Positions 7,273 through 14,797 of a stretch of 15,936 nucleotides of DNA are shown here, piece after piece. Source of the DNA: Pseudomonadota bacterium. GTDB lineage: Bacteria; Desulfobacterota; Desulfovibrionia; Desulfovibrionales; Desulfovibrionaceae. Each line of letters opens with the position of its first letter. Positions within the stretch are counted from its first letter, which is position 1. The notes under the pieces are model-generated. The model saw only the letters and a program-made list of their open reading frames with translations, did no database searches and was not told the DNA's origin. A program made the position numbers and the translations under genes. The stretch covers positions 1 to 15,936 of the forward strand of contig JAEXTU010000005.1 in NCBI GenBank assembly GCA_023453335.1. Reading direction: 5' to 3'.

Positions 7273-7965
7273 CTAGTGCGAATAGCCCGGGATGCGGACC
7301 TTTTTTTCCAGGGCGAGCAGGGCCTGCACACCCACCCAGGTGAGGCCGAAAAAGATGACCCCGGCCAGGACCGACAGGGGCAGGGGTTGGTGGGTGGTGG
7401 ACGCCACCGCCCGGGTCCGGCTCATGACCTCCATGACCCCCACCGAGAAGGCCAGGGCCGAGTCCTTGAGCAGGATGGAGTACTCGTTGGACCAGCCCGG
7501 GATGGACAGGCGCAGGGCCTGGGGCAGGATGACGGTGGTGATGGCGGTGGAGTCGCTCATGCCCAGGGCGCGGGCGGCCTTGAACTGGCCCGCCGGCAGG
7601 GAAAGGATGGCGCCCCGGAAGATCTGCGACTGGTAGGCCGCGCTGGTCAGGCCCAGCACCAGCACCGCGGCCAGGAAGGGGCTCTCGAAATGGGCCCAGG
7701 CCAGCCAGGGGATGTTGGAGAGCCAGGCCAGGATGCCGAAATAGAACAGGTAGAGCTGGACCAGGATGGGCACCCCGCGGAAGGCCCATACGTAGGCCTG
7801 GACCACGCGGCGCACCACCGGCCCGCCGTAGACCTGGCCCACGGCCAGGGGCACGCCCAGGCCCAGGCCCACCAGCATGGCCCCCACGATGAGCACGGCG
7901 TTGACCCAGGCCCCGGCGAGCATGAAGGGCAGGGCTTCCCAGATGGCGGTGAGGATGTCGGGCAC
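7273..7965 (-). CDS. Polar amino acid ABC transporter permease (first permease)
   Basis: This 230-residue HisM/GlnP-family membrane protein has the FRGVPILVQLYLFYFG motif and the coupling segment QFKAARALGMSDSTAITTVI followed by LPQALRLSIPG. Hydrophobic spans are visible at about residues 17-41, 60-80, in the middle near FLAAVLVLGL, and near the C-terminus. It is similar in layout to the other permease of the operon but clearly divergent, which suggests a heterodimer. The start appears to be GTG at 7965 with a weak ribosome binding site. It lies 112 nt downstream of the binding-protein gene, after a large hairpin. Confidence 0.9.
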   Translation of the reverse strand: MPDILTAIWEALPFMLAGAWVNAVLIVGAMLVGLGLGVPLAVGQVYGGPVVRRVVQAYVWAFRGVPILVQLYLFYFGILAWLSNIPWLAWAHFESPFLAAVLVLGLTSAAYQSQIFRGAILSLPAGQFKAARALGMSDSTAITTVILPQALRLSIPGWSNEYSILLKDSALAFSVGVMEVMSRTRAVASTTHQPLPLSVLAGVIFFGLTWVGVQALLALEKKVRIPGYSH

Positions 7966-8005
7966 GGCGTTCTCAGGTTCGGAGCGCAGAATCCCCTAAA
8001 CGGAG

Positions 8006-8061
8006 CAGAGGCCCGCAGGTTCGGTCCGGATGTCCGGGGGCCGGAACCTTGCGGGCCTCTG
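8006..8061 (-). terminator. Long intercistronic hairpin between binding-protein and permease genes
   Basis: CAGAGGCCCGCAGGTTCGG (8006-8024) pairs with the complementary run at 8041-8061, which carries two extra bases, giving a near-perfect stem of about 19 bp around a loop of 16 nt. Transcription is on the - strand. Downstream of the hairpin only a short TTT is present, so it is a weak intrinsic terminator at best. In such operons this element usually lowers expression of membrane genes relative to the abundant binding protein, by partial termination or by protecting the upstream mRNA's 3' end. Confidence 0.75.
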
Positions 8062-8077
8062 GCCGTCGGAATCGGGA

Positions 8078-8824
8078 CTAGTCCACGTCGTACTTCTTCT
8101 TGAGTTCCTTCCAGAAGGGATCCTTCATGAGCATGTCGAGGCCCTTGTTCAGCTTGTCCAAGAGCTCCTTGTCATCCTTGCGCACGGCGTAGGCGTAGTT
8201 CTCGGGCGCGGCTTCAAAGGTGCCGGCCACCGTGAAGCCGGGCTGCTTGAGCATGTCCTTGGCGATGGTGGAATCCATGCCCGAGCCTTCGATGCGGCCG
8301 GTGGGCAGGTCGGCCATGGACAGGTCGGTGGAGTCGTACTCCACGTTCTCGAAGTTGTAGCCGGGCTTGCCGGCCAGCTCCTTGAGCAGCTTGTTGGTCA
8401 CGGTGCCGCGCTGGGAGCCGATCTTCTTGCCGGACTTGAGCATCTGGTCCATGGTCATGGCGTTGTCGGCCTTGACCAGCAGCACCTGGGTCACGGTGTA
8501 GTAGGGAATGGTGAAGTTGACGATCTTGGCCCGGTCCGCGGTGGCGCTCATGCCCGAGGCGATGCAGTCGATCTTCTTGGAGGTCAGGGCCGGGATGATG
8601 GAATCCCACTCGATGGGCTGGTGCTTGACCTTGAAGCCCATCTTCTTGCCGATCCACTCCAGGGCCTCCACGTCGAAGCCCACGGTCTTGCCGTCCTTGT
8701 CCACGTAAGCATAGGGCGGGAAGCCGCCGCCGTCGATGCCGTTCACCACCACCTAGTCCGCAGCCAGGGCCGAGCCGGCGGCGAGCAGGAAGACAGTCAG
8801 GGACAGGAGAAGAATGCGTTTCAT
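8078..8824 (-). pseudogene. Amino acid ABC transporter substrate-binding protein, interrupted by an in-frame amber codon
   Basis: The frame encodes 248 codons of a family 3 (polar amino acid) periplasmic binding protein. It begins with a clear signal peptide, MKRILLLSLTVFLLAAGSALA, with an ALA-AD cleavage site. Codon 24 is TAG (8753-8755), immediately after Asp23. The frame then stays open to the end, with typical family stretches such as GFPPYAYVDKDG, GFDVEALEWIGKKMGF, ALTSKKIDCIASGMSAT and FTIPYYTVTQV. AAGGAG at 8834-8839, 9 nt before the ATG, supports the start. Three GTG codons directly follow the TAG and could restart translation, but that product would lack its export signal. The rest of the gene shows no decay, so this is a recent nonsense mutation, a sequence error, or a suppressed codon. 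It is the first gene of the transporter operon; the intact form would capture the substrate in the periplasm. Confidence 0.8.
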
Positions 8825-8995
8825 GACCAGCCACTCCTTCGTGCTATGCGGTATATGGGCACAGAGCCGGGAAATCTCTGGCGCGCCTGCGCCGTCCAGG
8901 GCTGTAACAGACCGCAAGGTGACGGGCAAGAGGCAAGGCCGGAGGGCATGTGCGGGGTGGCGCAAGCTTTCCGTGCGGGTCCGGCCGTAGCGGGC

Positions 8996-9024
8996 TTGAC
9001 ATGTGAATACCTGCACTTAACCAT
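8996..9024 (+). promoter_or_regulatory. Candidate sigma-70 promoter for the HD-GYP gene
   Basis: A perfect -35 box TTGACA (8996-9001) is followed after 17 nt by AACCAT (9019-9024), a poor -10 box. A second candidate is TTTTCA (9042-9047) with TATTAA (9065-9070), also spaced 17 nt. Use of the second would place the transcript start after the ATG at 9058 and would imply a downstream start codon for the gene. The rest of the 233-nt divergent region (8825-9057) holds a short CAGAG/CTCTG inverted repeat (8862-8880) upstream of the binding-protein gene and nothing else clear. Confidence 0.4.
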
Positions 9025-9057
9025 GAAAACCGGGTTCGTGCTTTTCAACCCTTTTAA

Positions 9058-10407
9058 ATGAGCATATTAATCAAGTTCGCGGCGCAGGGACGCCGCAGGG
9101 TTTCCACCGCCATGCAATCCGAGTACGCCATGCCCGCCGCCCCTTCCGGGGGCGAAATCCAGGTCAATATCATTGACCTTCTCGGCAGCCTATCCGGCGC
9201 CCTGGACCTGGTGAGCCCCATGGTGGTGGACCACCACAAGCGGGTGGCCTACCTGGCCGCCCGGCTGGGCGCCCAGATGGGACTGCCCCGGGCCGACGTG
9301 GACGACCTGCTGCTGGCCGGCCTGGTACACGACATCGGGGCCTTCCACGACTCCCTGGACGTGCGGCTGGACACCCTGCGCTTCGAGACCGACTCGGTGT
9401 TCCACGCCGAGGTCGGGTACCGGCTGCTCGGGAAGTTCCCGGGCTTCACCCGCACCGCCCGGGTGGTGCGCTGGCACCACACCAGGTTCGAGGACACCGC
9501 GCTGCTCCAGGAGGACCGGGAGGTGCTCCGCCTGGCCGGGGTCGTCCACCTGGCGGACCGGGTGGACGCCGCCTGCCGCCGGGGCCAGCCCGCCCGGGAG
9601 CAGGTCCCCCATACCCTGGAGCGGGTGGCGGCCAGGTCCGGAAGCTTCTTCGACCCGGAGCAGGTGGAGGCCCTGCGGGGCCTGGCCGGGTTCGCGGGCC
9701 TGTGGCAGGACCTGGACTCCCCGGACCTGTTCGCCATCCTGCGCGGCCTGGGGTCCACCGCGGGACGCATGCTGGGCCTGGCCGAGCTGTCCGCCTTCAC
9801 CGCGCTCTTCTCCCAGGTCATAGACTTCCGCAGCCGCTTCACCTCCACCCATTCCCGGGGAGTGGCGGCCACCGCCGTGGCCCTGTGCAAGGTGGTGGGC
9901 TTCGACGAGCAGGAGTGCGAACTCATGCGGGTGGCCGGGGACCTGCACGACGTGGGCAAGCTGGCGGTGCCCACCAGCATCCTGGAGAAGCCGGGCAAGC
10001 TCACCGACGCGGAGTACGCCCGGGTCATGGAGCACGCCGAGCACACCCACGCGGTGCTGGGCCAGGTGCCCGGCCTGGAGGTGGTCAAGACCTGGGCCGC
10101 CTCGCACCACGAGCGGCTGGACGGGCGCGGGTACCCCTACCACCTGGACAAGGTGAGCCTGGAGTTGGGCAGCCGGATCATGGCAGTGGCCGACGTGTTC
10201 ACCGCCCTCACCGAAGACCGTCCCTACCGGCCGGGCATGACCCGGGAGGAGGCACTTCGCGTGCTGCGGGACATGGCCCGCGCCGGGTCCCTGGACTCCG
10301 GGGTGGTGGGGCTCCTGAGCGAGGAGTTCGACGCGGTCAACGCCTTGCGCCAGGAGGCCCAGGACCAGGCCCGGGCCGAGTTCGAGAATTTCGCCGGCGG
10401 CGCGTGA
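9058..10407 (+). CDS. Tandem HD domain / HD-GYP protein, probable cyclic di-GMP phosphodiesterase
   Basis: This 449-residue cytoplasmic protein has two HD-type phosphohydrolase domains and no sensor domain or membrane segment. The N-terminal domain (about 50-190) has DHHKR, HDIGA (91-95), HH (140-141) and HLADRVD (164-170). The C-terminal domain (about 255-430) has HSRG (265), DLHDVGK (295-301), His326 and His329, HHERLDGRGYP (350-360) and ADVFTALTEDRPYR, the full HD-GYP signature. HD-GYP proteins hydrolyse cyclic di-GMP at a metal centre, so a signalling role is likely. Both metal-binding sets look intact, so both domains could be active; the N-terminal one lacks the GYP segment. The start is uncertain: ATG 9058 has no ribosome binding site, and ATGs at 9112 and 9130 are alternatives. 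It diverges from the transporter operon and ends at an intrinsic terminator. Confidence 0.88.
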   Translation: MSILIKFAAQGRRRVSTAMQSEYAMPAAPSGGEIQVNIIDLLGSLSGALDLVSPMVVDHHKRVAYLAARLGAQMGLPRADVDDLLLAGLVHDIGAFHDSLDVRLDTLRFETDSVFHAEVGYRLLGKFPGFTRTARVVRWHHTRFEDTALLQEDREVLRLAGVVHLADRVDAACRRGQPAREQVPHTLERVAARSGSFFDPEQVEALRGLAGFAGLWQDLDSPDLFAILRGLGSTAGRMLGLAELSAFTALFSQVIDFRSRFTSTHSRGVAATAVALCKVVGFDEQECELMRVAGDLHDVGKLAVPTSILEKPGKLTDAEYARVMEHAEHTHAVLGQVPGLEVVKTWAASHHERLDGRGYPYHLDKVSLELGSRIMAVADVFTALTEDRPYRPGMTREEALRVLRDMARAGSLDSGVVGLLSEEFDAVNALRQEAQDQARAEFENFAGGA

Positions 10408-10477
10408 TCGTCCTGCCGCCGCGTTTGTGTCCTTGCCGTCGGGGCCGCTTGGCCGTATAGTCCCCCGGAACCGTGAT

Positions 10478-10501
10478 TCCCCGGGATTTCCGGGGGTTTT
10501 T
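10478..10501 (+). terminator. Intrinsic terminator of the HD-GYP gene
   Basis: CCCCGG (10479-10484) pairs with CCGGGG (10490-10495) around the loop GATTT, with an outer T-G pair, and is followed by TTTTT (10497-10501). It lies 71 nt after the HD-GYP stop and 36 nt before the next gene. A second small hairpin, GCGG-AAAA-CCGC, follows at 10502-10513. Confidence 0.85.
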
Positions 10502-10536
10502 GCGGAAAACCGCGCTGTTTGGCGCATCCCGCACCC

Positions 10537-13500
10537 ATGCAACAGTTCCGGGCCGACCTGCACATCCACTCCCGGTACTCCCGGGCCACCAGCAAGACCC
10601 TGAGCCTGCGCCAGCTGGCGGCCTGGTCCCGGGTCAAGGGCCTGGAGGTGCTGGCCACCGGCGATTTCACCCATCCCGGCTGGCAGGAGGAGATTGCGGA
10701 GCACCTGGAGCCCGACGGCGCCGGCCTGTACAAGCTCAAGAATGCCAAGAACCTGACCCGGGAGATACCCTGGCTGGAGGGCCTGGCCCTGGCCGGCTCC
10801 ACCCGGTTCATGCTTTCGGCCGAGATCAGCTCCATCTACAAGAGCGGGGGCAAGACCCGGAAGGTGCACAACCTGGTCTACGTCCCAGACCTGGACACCG
10901 CCCGCCGCCTCTCGGCCAAGCTGGCCCAGGTGGGCAACCTGGCCTCGGACGGCCGGCCCATCCTGGGCCTGCCCTCGCGCGACCTCCTGGAGATGGTCTT
11001 GGGCCTGGGCAACGGCTCTTTCCTGGTGCCGGCCCACATCTGGACCCCCTGGTTCTCCCTGTTCGGGTCCAAGTCCGGGTTCGACTCGGTGGAGGAGTGC
11101 TTCGGCGACCTGTCGCCCGAGATCTTCGCCATGGAGACCGGGCTGTCCTCGGACCCGGCCATGAACTGGACTTGGTCCGCCCTGGACCGCTTCCGCATGA
11201 TCTCCAACTCCGACGCCCACTCCGGGGAGAAGCTCGGCCGCGAGGCCAACCTCTTCGGCGGGGAGAAGTCCTTTGCCGGCATCCGGGCCGCGCTCAAGGG
11301 CGAGGGCGTGGGCAGCGAGTTCCTGGGCACCGTGGAGTTCTTCCCCGAGGAGGGCAAGTACCACCTGGACGGCCACCGCGACTGCAACGTGGTGCTCACG
11401 CCCGAGGAGACCCGGGCCCGGGGCGGCCTGTGCCCGGTGTGCGGCAAGCCGCTCACCGTGGGGGTGCTTTCCCGGGTCCTGGAGTTGGCCGACCGGGCCG
11501 CGCCCGAGCAGCCCGCGGGCCGGCCGGGGTTCGTGTCCCTCATCCCCCTGGCCGAGGTGCTGGGCGAGGTGGTGGGGCAGGGGCCGGCCACCAAGGGCGT
11601 GAAGGCCCTGTACGCCCGCCTGGCCTCCCGCTTCGGCTCCGAGCTGGACATCCTGCAGCACACCCCGCCCGAGGATCTGGCCAAGGTCTCCCGGCCCCTG
11701 GCCGAGGCCCTCGCCCGCATGCGCCGGGGCGAGGTGTACAAGGACCCGGGCTTCGACGGCCGCTTCGGGGTCATCTCCCTGTTCACCCCCAAGGAGCGCA
11801 AGGAGATGGCCGCGGGCAAGGGCCTGGTGGAGCTGGCCGAAACCCGGACCCGCCGCCCCGCCCCTGCCGGACCTGGCCCGGCCCAGCCGGGGACCCTCCT
11901 GCCGGCCGCGGGCCGCAGAAAGGACAAGGGCGAGCGGCAGGACTACAATCCGGCCCAGCGCACCGCCCTGACCGCCGGTCCGGGGCCGGTGCTGGTCCTG
12001 GCCGGCCCGGGCACGGGCAAGACCCATACCCTCATCGGCCGGGTGCAGGCGCTCATGGAGCGCGGGGCGCCCGCCCGGCACATTTTGGCCGTGACCTTCA
12101 CCCGCCGGGCGGCCGAGGAGCTGGGCCGCCGGCTCATGGACCTGTGCGGCGCGGCCGCGGCCCTGCCCCGGGCCGACACCCTGCACGCCCTGGCCTTCGA
12201 GTGCTGGGTGCAGTCCTGGGGCGAGGCCCCGGTGGTGCTGGACGAGGACGCCGCCCGCCGCCTGTTCGCCGAGGCCAACCCCGGCCTGGCCGGCCCCCGG
12301 CTCAAGCGGGCCTGGACCGACCTGGCCCTGGCCCGGGAGCGCCGGGAGGATTTGGGCGAGGACCTGACCGACCTGGCCCACGCTTACGCCAAGCACAAGG
12401 AATCCTGGAACCTGGCCGACTACACCGACCTGCTGGTGTTCTGGCTGGAGCAGATCCAGGCCGGGATCTGGGCCAATCCCTACACCCAGGTCCTGGTGGA
12501 CGAGGTGCAGGACCTCACCCCCCTGCAGCTGGCCCTGGTGTCGGCCCTGGCCCCGGAGGGCGGGCAGGGGCTCTTCGCCATCGGCGACCCCCACCAGTCC
12601 ATCTACTCCTTCCGCGGGGCCACGGCCGGGCGGGTGGAGATGATGGCCGCGGCCTGGCCGGACTGCACCCGGGTGACCCTCACCGAGAACTACCGCTCCT
12701 CCCAGGCGGTGCTGGACCTGGCCGCGGCGCTGTTGCCCGACGCGCCGCGGCTCGCGGCCAAAAACGACGCGCCCGCGGAGATCAGGCTCTTCATGGCGCC
12801 CGGGGCCAACCACGAGGCCAACTGGGTCGCGGACCGGGTGCGCGAGCTCATGGGCGCCACCAGCCACACCCTGGCCGACGCCGGGGAGGCGGGCGAGTCC
12901 CTGTCCCCGGGCGACATCGCGGTGCTGGTGCGCATGCGCTCCCTGGTCCGGCCCATCCTGCACAGCCTGTCACGGGCCGGCATCCCGGCCGGGGCCCCGG
13001 AGACCGAGGCCTTCTGGTCCGACCCCCGGGTGGCCCTGATCCTGGACGCGGCCGGCCGCTCCCTGGGCCTGGCCGGCGCGGCCGAGGAGCCTGCGGTGCA
13101 GATCCCCGGCAAGGTGGTGGCCCAGGGACCCCTGGGCCTGGCCGCCTATCTCCAGGACGTGGCCCCCTTCGACCGGCTGTTCTGGCAGAGCCCGGTGTTC
13201 CGCCAACTGCGCAAGGGCTTCGAGGAGCACGGAGGCTGGGCCGGACTGCTCAACTGGGTGCACTTGCAGACCGAGGCCGACCTGGTGCGGGCCCGCGCCG
13301 AGAAGGTGCAGGTCATGACCCTGCACGCGGCCAAGGGCCTGGAGTTCGACACGGTGTTTCTGCCCGCCCTGGAGGATGGGCTCATGCCCTTTGCCGGCGC
13401 GGGGTTCCTGACCGGCTCCGCCGCGGTTGCCGGAGAGGAGAACGGCCTGTCCGACGCGGCCCTGGCCGAGGAGCGCCGCCTGCTCTACGTGGGCCTGACC

Positions 13501-13674
13501 CGGGCGCGGCGGCGGCTCTATCTGACCCACGCCGGCCGGCGCGACATGTACGGTCGCGAACTGCGCCTTCCCCCCTCCCGCTTCCTGGCCGACCTGCCCG
13601 AGGCGTTCATGGCCAAGAGCAAGCTGGTGGGCCACACCGTGAGCACGGCCAAGCAGTTGGACCTGCTGGGTTAG
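10537..13674 (+). CDS. Endonuclease Q-like PHP nuclease fused to a UvrD/PcrA-type SF1 helicase
   Basis: This is a 1045-residue two-part protein. Residues 1 to about 430 match Endonuclease Q: the PHP motif DLHIHSRYSRATS (His9, His11), TGDFTHP (Asp43, His46), SAEISSIYK (Glu96), His111, PAHIWTPWFSLFGSKSGF (His167) and SNSDAHS (Asp226, His228). A zinc-ribbon-like segment follows (Cys283, Cys299, Cys302, with CPVCGKPLTVG). EndoQ nicks DNA 5' of deaminated bases such as uracil and hypoxanthine. After a Pro/Gly-rich linker (about 440-460), residues 470-1045 form an SF1 helicase: Walker A GPGTGKT (490-496), FTRRAAEEL, DEVQD (655-659), GDPHQSIYSFRGA, ENYRSS, TLHAAKGLEFD and YVGLTRARRRLYL. The helicase part is shorter than PcrA. 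Nicking and unwinding in one polypeptide suggests repair of deaminated DNA. ATG 10537 was preferred over TTG 10519; neither has a strong ribosome binding site. Confidence 0.93.
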   Translation: MQQFRADLHIHSRYSRATSKTLSLRQLAAWSRVKGLEVLATGDFTHPGWQEEIAEHLEPDGAGLYKLKNAKNLTREIPWLEGLALAGSTRFMLSAEISSIYKSGGKTRKVHNLVYVPDLDTARRLSAKLAQVGNLASDGRPILGLPSRDLLEMVLGLGNGSFLVPAHIWTPWFSLFGSKSGFDSVEECFGDLSPEIFAMETGLSSDPAMNWTWSALDRFRMISNSDAHSGEKLGREANLFGGEKSFAGIRAALKGEGVGSEFLGTVEFFPEEGKYHLDGHRDCNVVLTPEETRARGGLCPVCGKPLTVGVLSRVLELADRAAPEQPAGRPGFVSLIPLAEVLGEVVGQGPATKGVKALYARLASRFGSELDILQHTPPEDLAKVSRPLAEALARMRRGEVYKDPGFDGRFGVISLFTPKERKEMAAGKGLVELAETRTRRPAPAGPGPAQPGTLLPAAGRRKDKGERQDYNPAQRTALTAGPGPVLVLAGPGTGKTHTLIGRVQALMERGAPARHILAVTFTRRAAEELGRRLMDLCGAAAALPRADTLHALAFECWVQSWGEAPVVLDEDAARRLFAEANPGLAGPRLKRAWTDLALARERREDLGEDLTDLAHAYAKHKESWNLADYTDLLVFWLEQIQAGIWANPYTQVLVDEVQDLTPLQLALVSALAPEGGQGLFAIGDPHQSIYSFRGATAGRVEMMAAAWPDCTRVTLTENYRSSQAVLDLAAALLPDAPRLAAKNDAPAEIRLFMAPGANHEANWVADRVRELMGATSHTLADAGEAGESLSPGDIAVLVRMRSLVRPILHSLSRAGIPAGAPETEAFWSDPRVALILDAAGRSLGLAGAAEEPAVQIPGKVVAQGPLGLAAYLQDVAPFDRLFWQSPVFRQLRKGFEEHGGWAGLLNWVHLQTEADLVRARAEKVQVMTLHAAKGLEFDTVFLPALEDGLMPFAGAGFLTGSAAVAGEENGLSDAALAEERRLLYVGLTRARRRLYLTHAGRRDMYGRELRLPPSRFLADLPEAFMAKSKLVGHTVSTAKQLDLLG

Positions 13675-13695
13675 GAGTAGGGCGGGAAGGGAGGC

Positions 13696-13716
13696 CCTGC
13701 CCGAAACCCAGGCAGG
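13696..13716. terminator. Possible bidirectional hairpin between convergent genes
   Basis: CCTGCC (13696-13701) and GGCAGG (13711-13716) form a 6-bp stem with a 9-nt loop, 22 nt after the EndoQ-helicase stop and 24 nt past the end of the small - strand gene. There is no T-run on either side, so a terminator role is only possible. Confidence 0.3.
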
Positions 13717-13739
13717 AGTAAGGCTGGTACGCTACGGCG

Positions 13740-13886
13740 CTACAGGCTGAAAAGCCGGTACACGATCCGCTCGTAGGACAGGCACACCCGCCGGGCCTTC
13801 AGGCTCCCCACCCCGAAATCGCGCAGGCGGCAATACACATGGAGCGGATTGAGCAGGTGTTGCAGGATTCGGCGCAGTCGTTTCAT
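13740..13886 (-). CDS. Small basic protein of 48 residues, function unknown
   Basis: The gene encodes MKRLRRILQHLLNPLHVYCR and then a 28-residue tail ending YERIVYRLFSL. The ribosome binding site GGAG lies 6 nt before the ATG (13893-13896 on this strand), which argues for a real gene. The protein is strongly basic, with one cysteine and no signal peptide; the start could form an amphipathic helix (KRLRRILQHLLNPL) for membrane, nucleic acid or protein contact. I recall similar short 'NPLHxxCRL' proteins in Desulfovibrio-type genomes but cannot name a function. It stands alone between the EndoQ-helicase (convergent) and the cobamide genes (divergent). A longer in-frame version starting at 13961 exists but has no support. 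Confidence 0.6.
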   Translation of the reverse strand: MKRLRRILQHLLNPLHVYCRLRDFGVGSLKARRVCLSYERIVYRLFSL

Positions 13887-13975
13887 GGCGTGCTCCGCGG
13901 CCAGGGGCCGCTGCCCGGACCAAGCAAGACCCGTTCCCGGTTTGGGTTCCCCAGGGATCACGGACCGCTGCGGCC

Positions 13976-14797
13976 ATGACCCCCCTCTCCCCGCCCCACG
14001 GCCGGGCAGATTCTGCCGGGAAGGGTCCTTGCCCCTCTTATCGGCGCATCCGGGAGAAACTGAAGCGGCTGCCCTGGCGGGTGGCGGCCCCCTCCTTCGT
14101 GCTCCCGGCCAGGGTGGCGGACAACTGCCGGTTCCTTGACGGGTGGGTGGACGAGGTGGCCCTGCTCTTCCTGGAGACCCGGGCCTGCCTGGACTACGGC
14201 CCCGACGACCTGCCCCCGGACCTGGCGGGCCTGGACCTGGACTATCACGTGCACCTGCCCCTGGACCTGCCCTGGGATGCGGGCACCGGCCCGGCCCTGG
14301 ACGCGGTGCTGGCCCTGGCGGGCAAGGCCGCCTACCTGTCGCCCCGGGCCTTCGTGCTGCACCCGCCCCCGGACCTGGGCCTGCTCCCGGCCGTGGCGGA
14401 GCGTTGGCGCACCGACGGCCCGGCCGCCCCCCTGCTCCTGGAGAACACCGCGCTGCACGGCCCGGACGCCCTGGCCGGCCCGGCCCGGGCCGCGGGCCTG
14501 GGCCTGTGCCTGGACTTGGGCCACTGTCTGGCCTATGGTCGTGGGCTTGCGGCCCCGGTCGTGGATTTAGGGCCGGTGGCCATGCTTCACCTCTCGGCCC
14601 CGGGCCGCCAGAGTGGAGCGGACGAGCACCTGCCCCTGGACCGGCTGACGCCCCGGGGCCGCGGTCTGCTCCGGGACTGGCTTACGCGGCTGTCCCCCGG
14701 GGCCACCCTGTGTGTGGAGGTCTTCAGCGTGGACGGATTCTTCAGCTCCCTGGACTGCCTGGCCGGCTGGGCCGCGGAGTGGGGGTTCGCCCGGTGA
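13976..14797 (+). CDS. cbiR: CbiR-like cobamide remodelling phosphodiesterase (AP endonuclease 2/TIM-barrel fold)
   Basis: This 273-residue cytoplasmic protein has the sequence pattern of the xylose isomerase/AP endonuclease 2 TIM barrel. Visible are FVLPARVADNCRFLDGWVDE, the strand-end motif YHVHLPLDLPW, FVLHPPPD, LLLENTAL, LCLDLGHCLAYG, MLHLSAPG and TLCVEVFS; the His, Glu and Asp residues at these strand ends are the expected metal ligands. This arrangement matches CbiR, which cleaves the lower-ligand nucleotide from cobamides and releases cobinamide-phosphate for remodelling. The overlap with cobU (its stop TGA lies inside the GTGA junction) strongly supports the assignment, because CobU acts on that product. 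The first 30 or so residues are not family-like, so a later start is possible; no strong ribosome binding site precedes the ATG. A sugar-phosphate isomerase or an AP endonuclease proper is less likely from context. Confidence 0.8.
   Translation: MTPLSPPHGRADSAGKGPCPSYRRIREKLKRLPWRVAAPSFVLPARVADNCRFLDGWVDEVALLFLETRACLDYGPDDLPPDLAGLDLDYHVHLPLDLPWDAGTGPALDAVLALAGKAAYLSPRAFVLHPPPDLGLLPAVAERWRTDGPAAPLLLENTALHGPDALAGPARAAGLGLCLDLGHCLAYGRGLAAPVVDLGPVAMLHLSAPGRQSGADEHLPLDRLTPRGRGLLRDWLTRLSPGATLCVEVFSVDGFFSSLDCLAGWAAEWGFAR

Noticed and set aside
8753..8755. Pyrrolysine insertion at the amber codon
   Set aside because: UAG is used as the ordinary stop of several genes in the window, and a signal-peptide junction of a transport receptor is not a known pyrrolysine site. 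Not excluded without a pylS/pylT search.
10502..10513. GCGG-AAAA-CCGC hairpin before the EndoQ-helicase gene
   Set aside because: Four base pairs next to a strong terminator; could be chance in this GC-rich sequence and has no clear separate role.
9190..12963. Open frame of 1257 codons on the - strand
   Set aside because: Rich in Gly, Gln, His and Val repeats and antisense to the HD-GYP and EndoQ-helicase genes; typical shadow of high-GC third-position bias.
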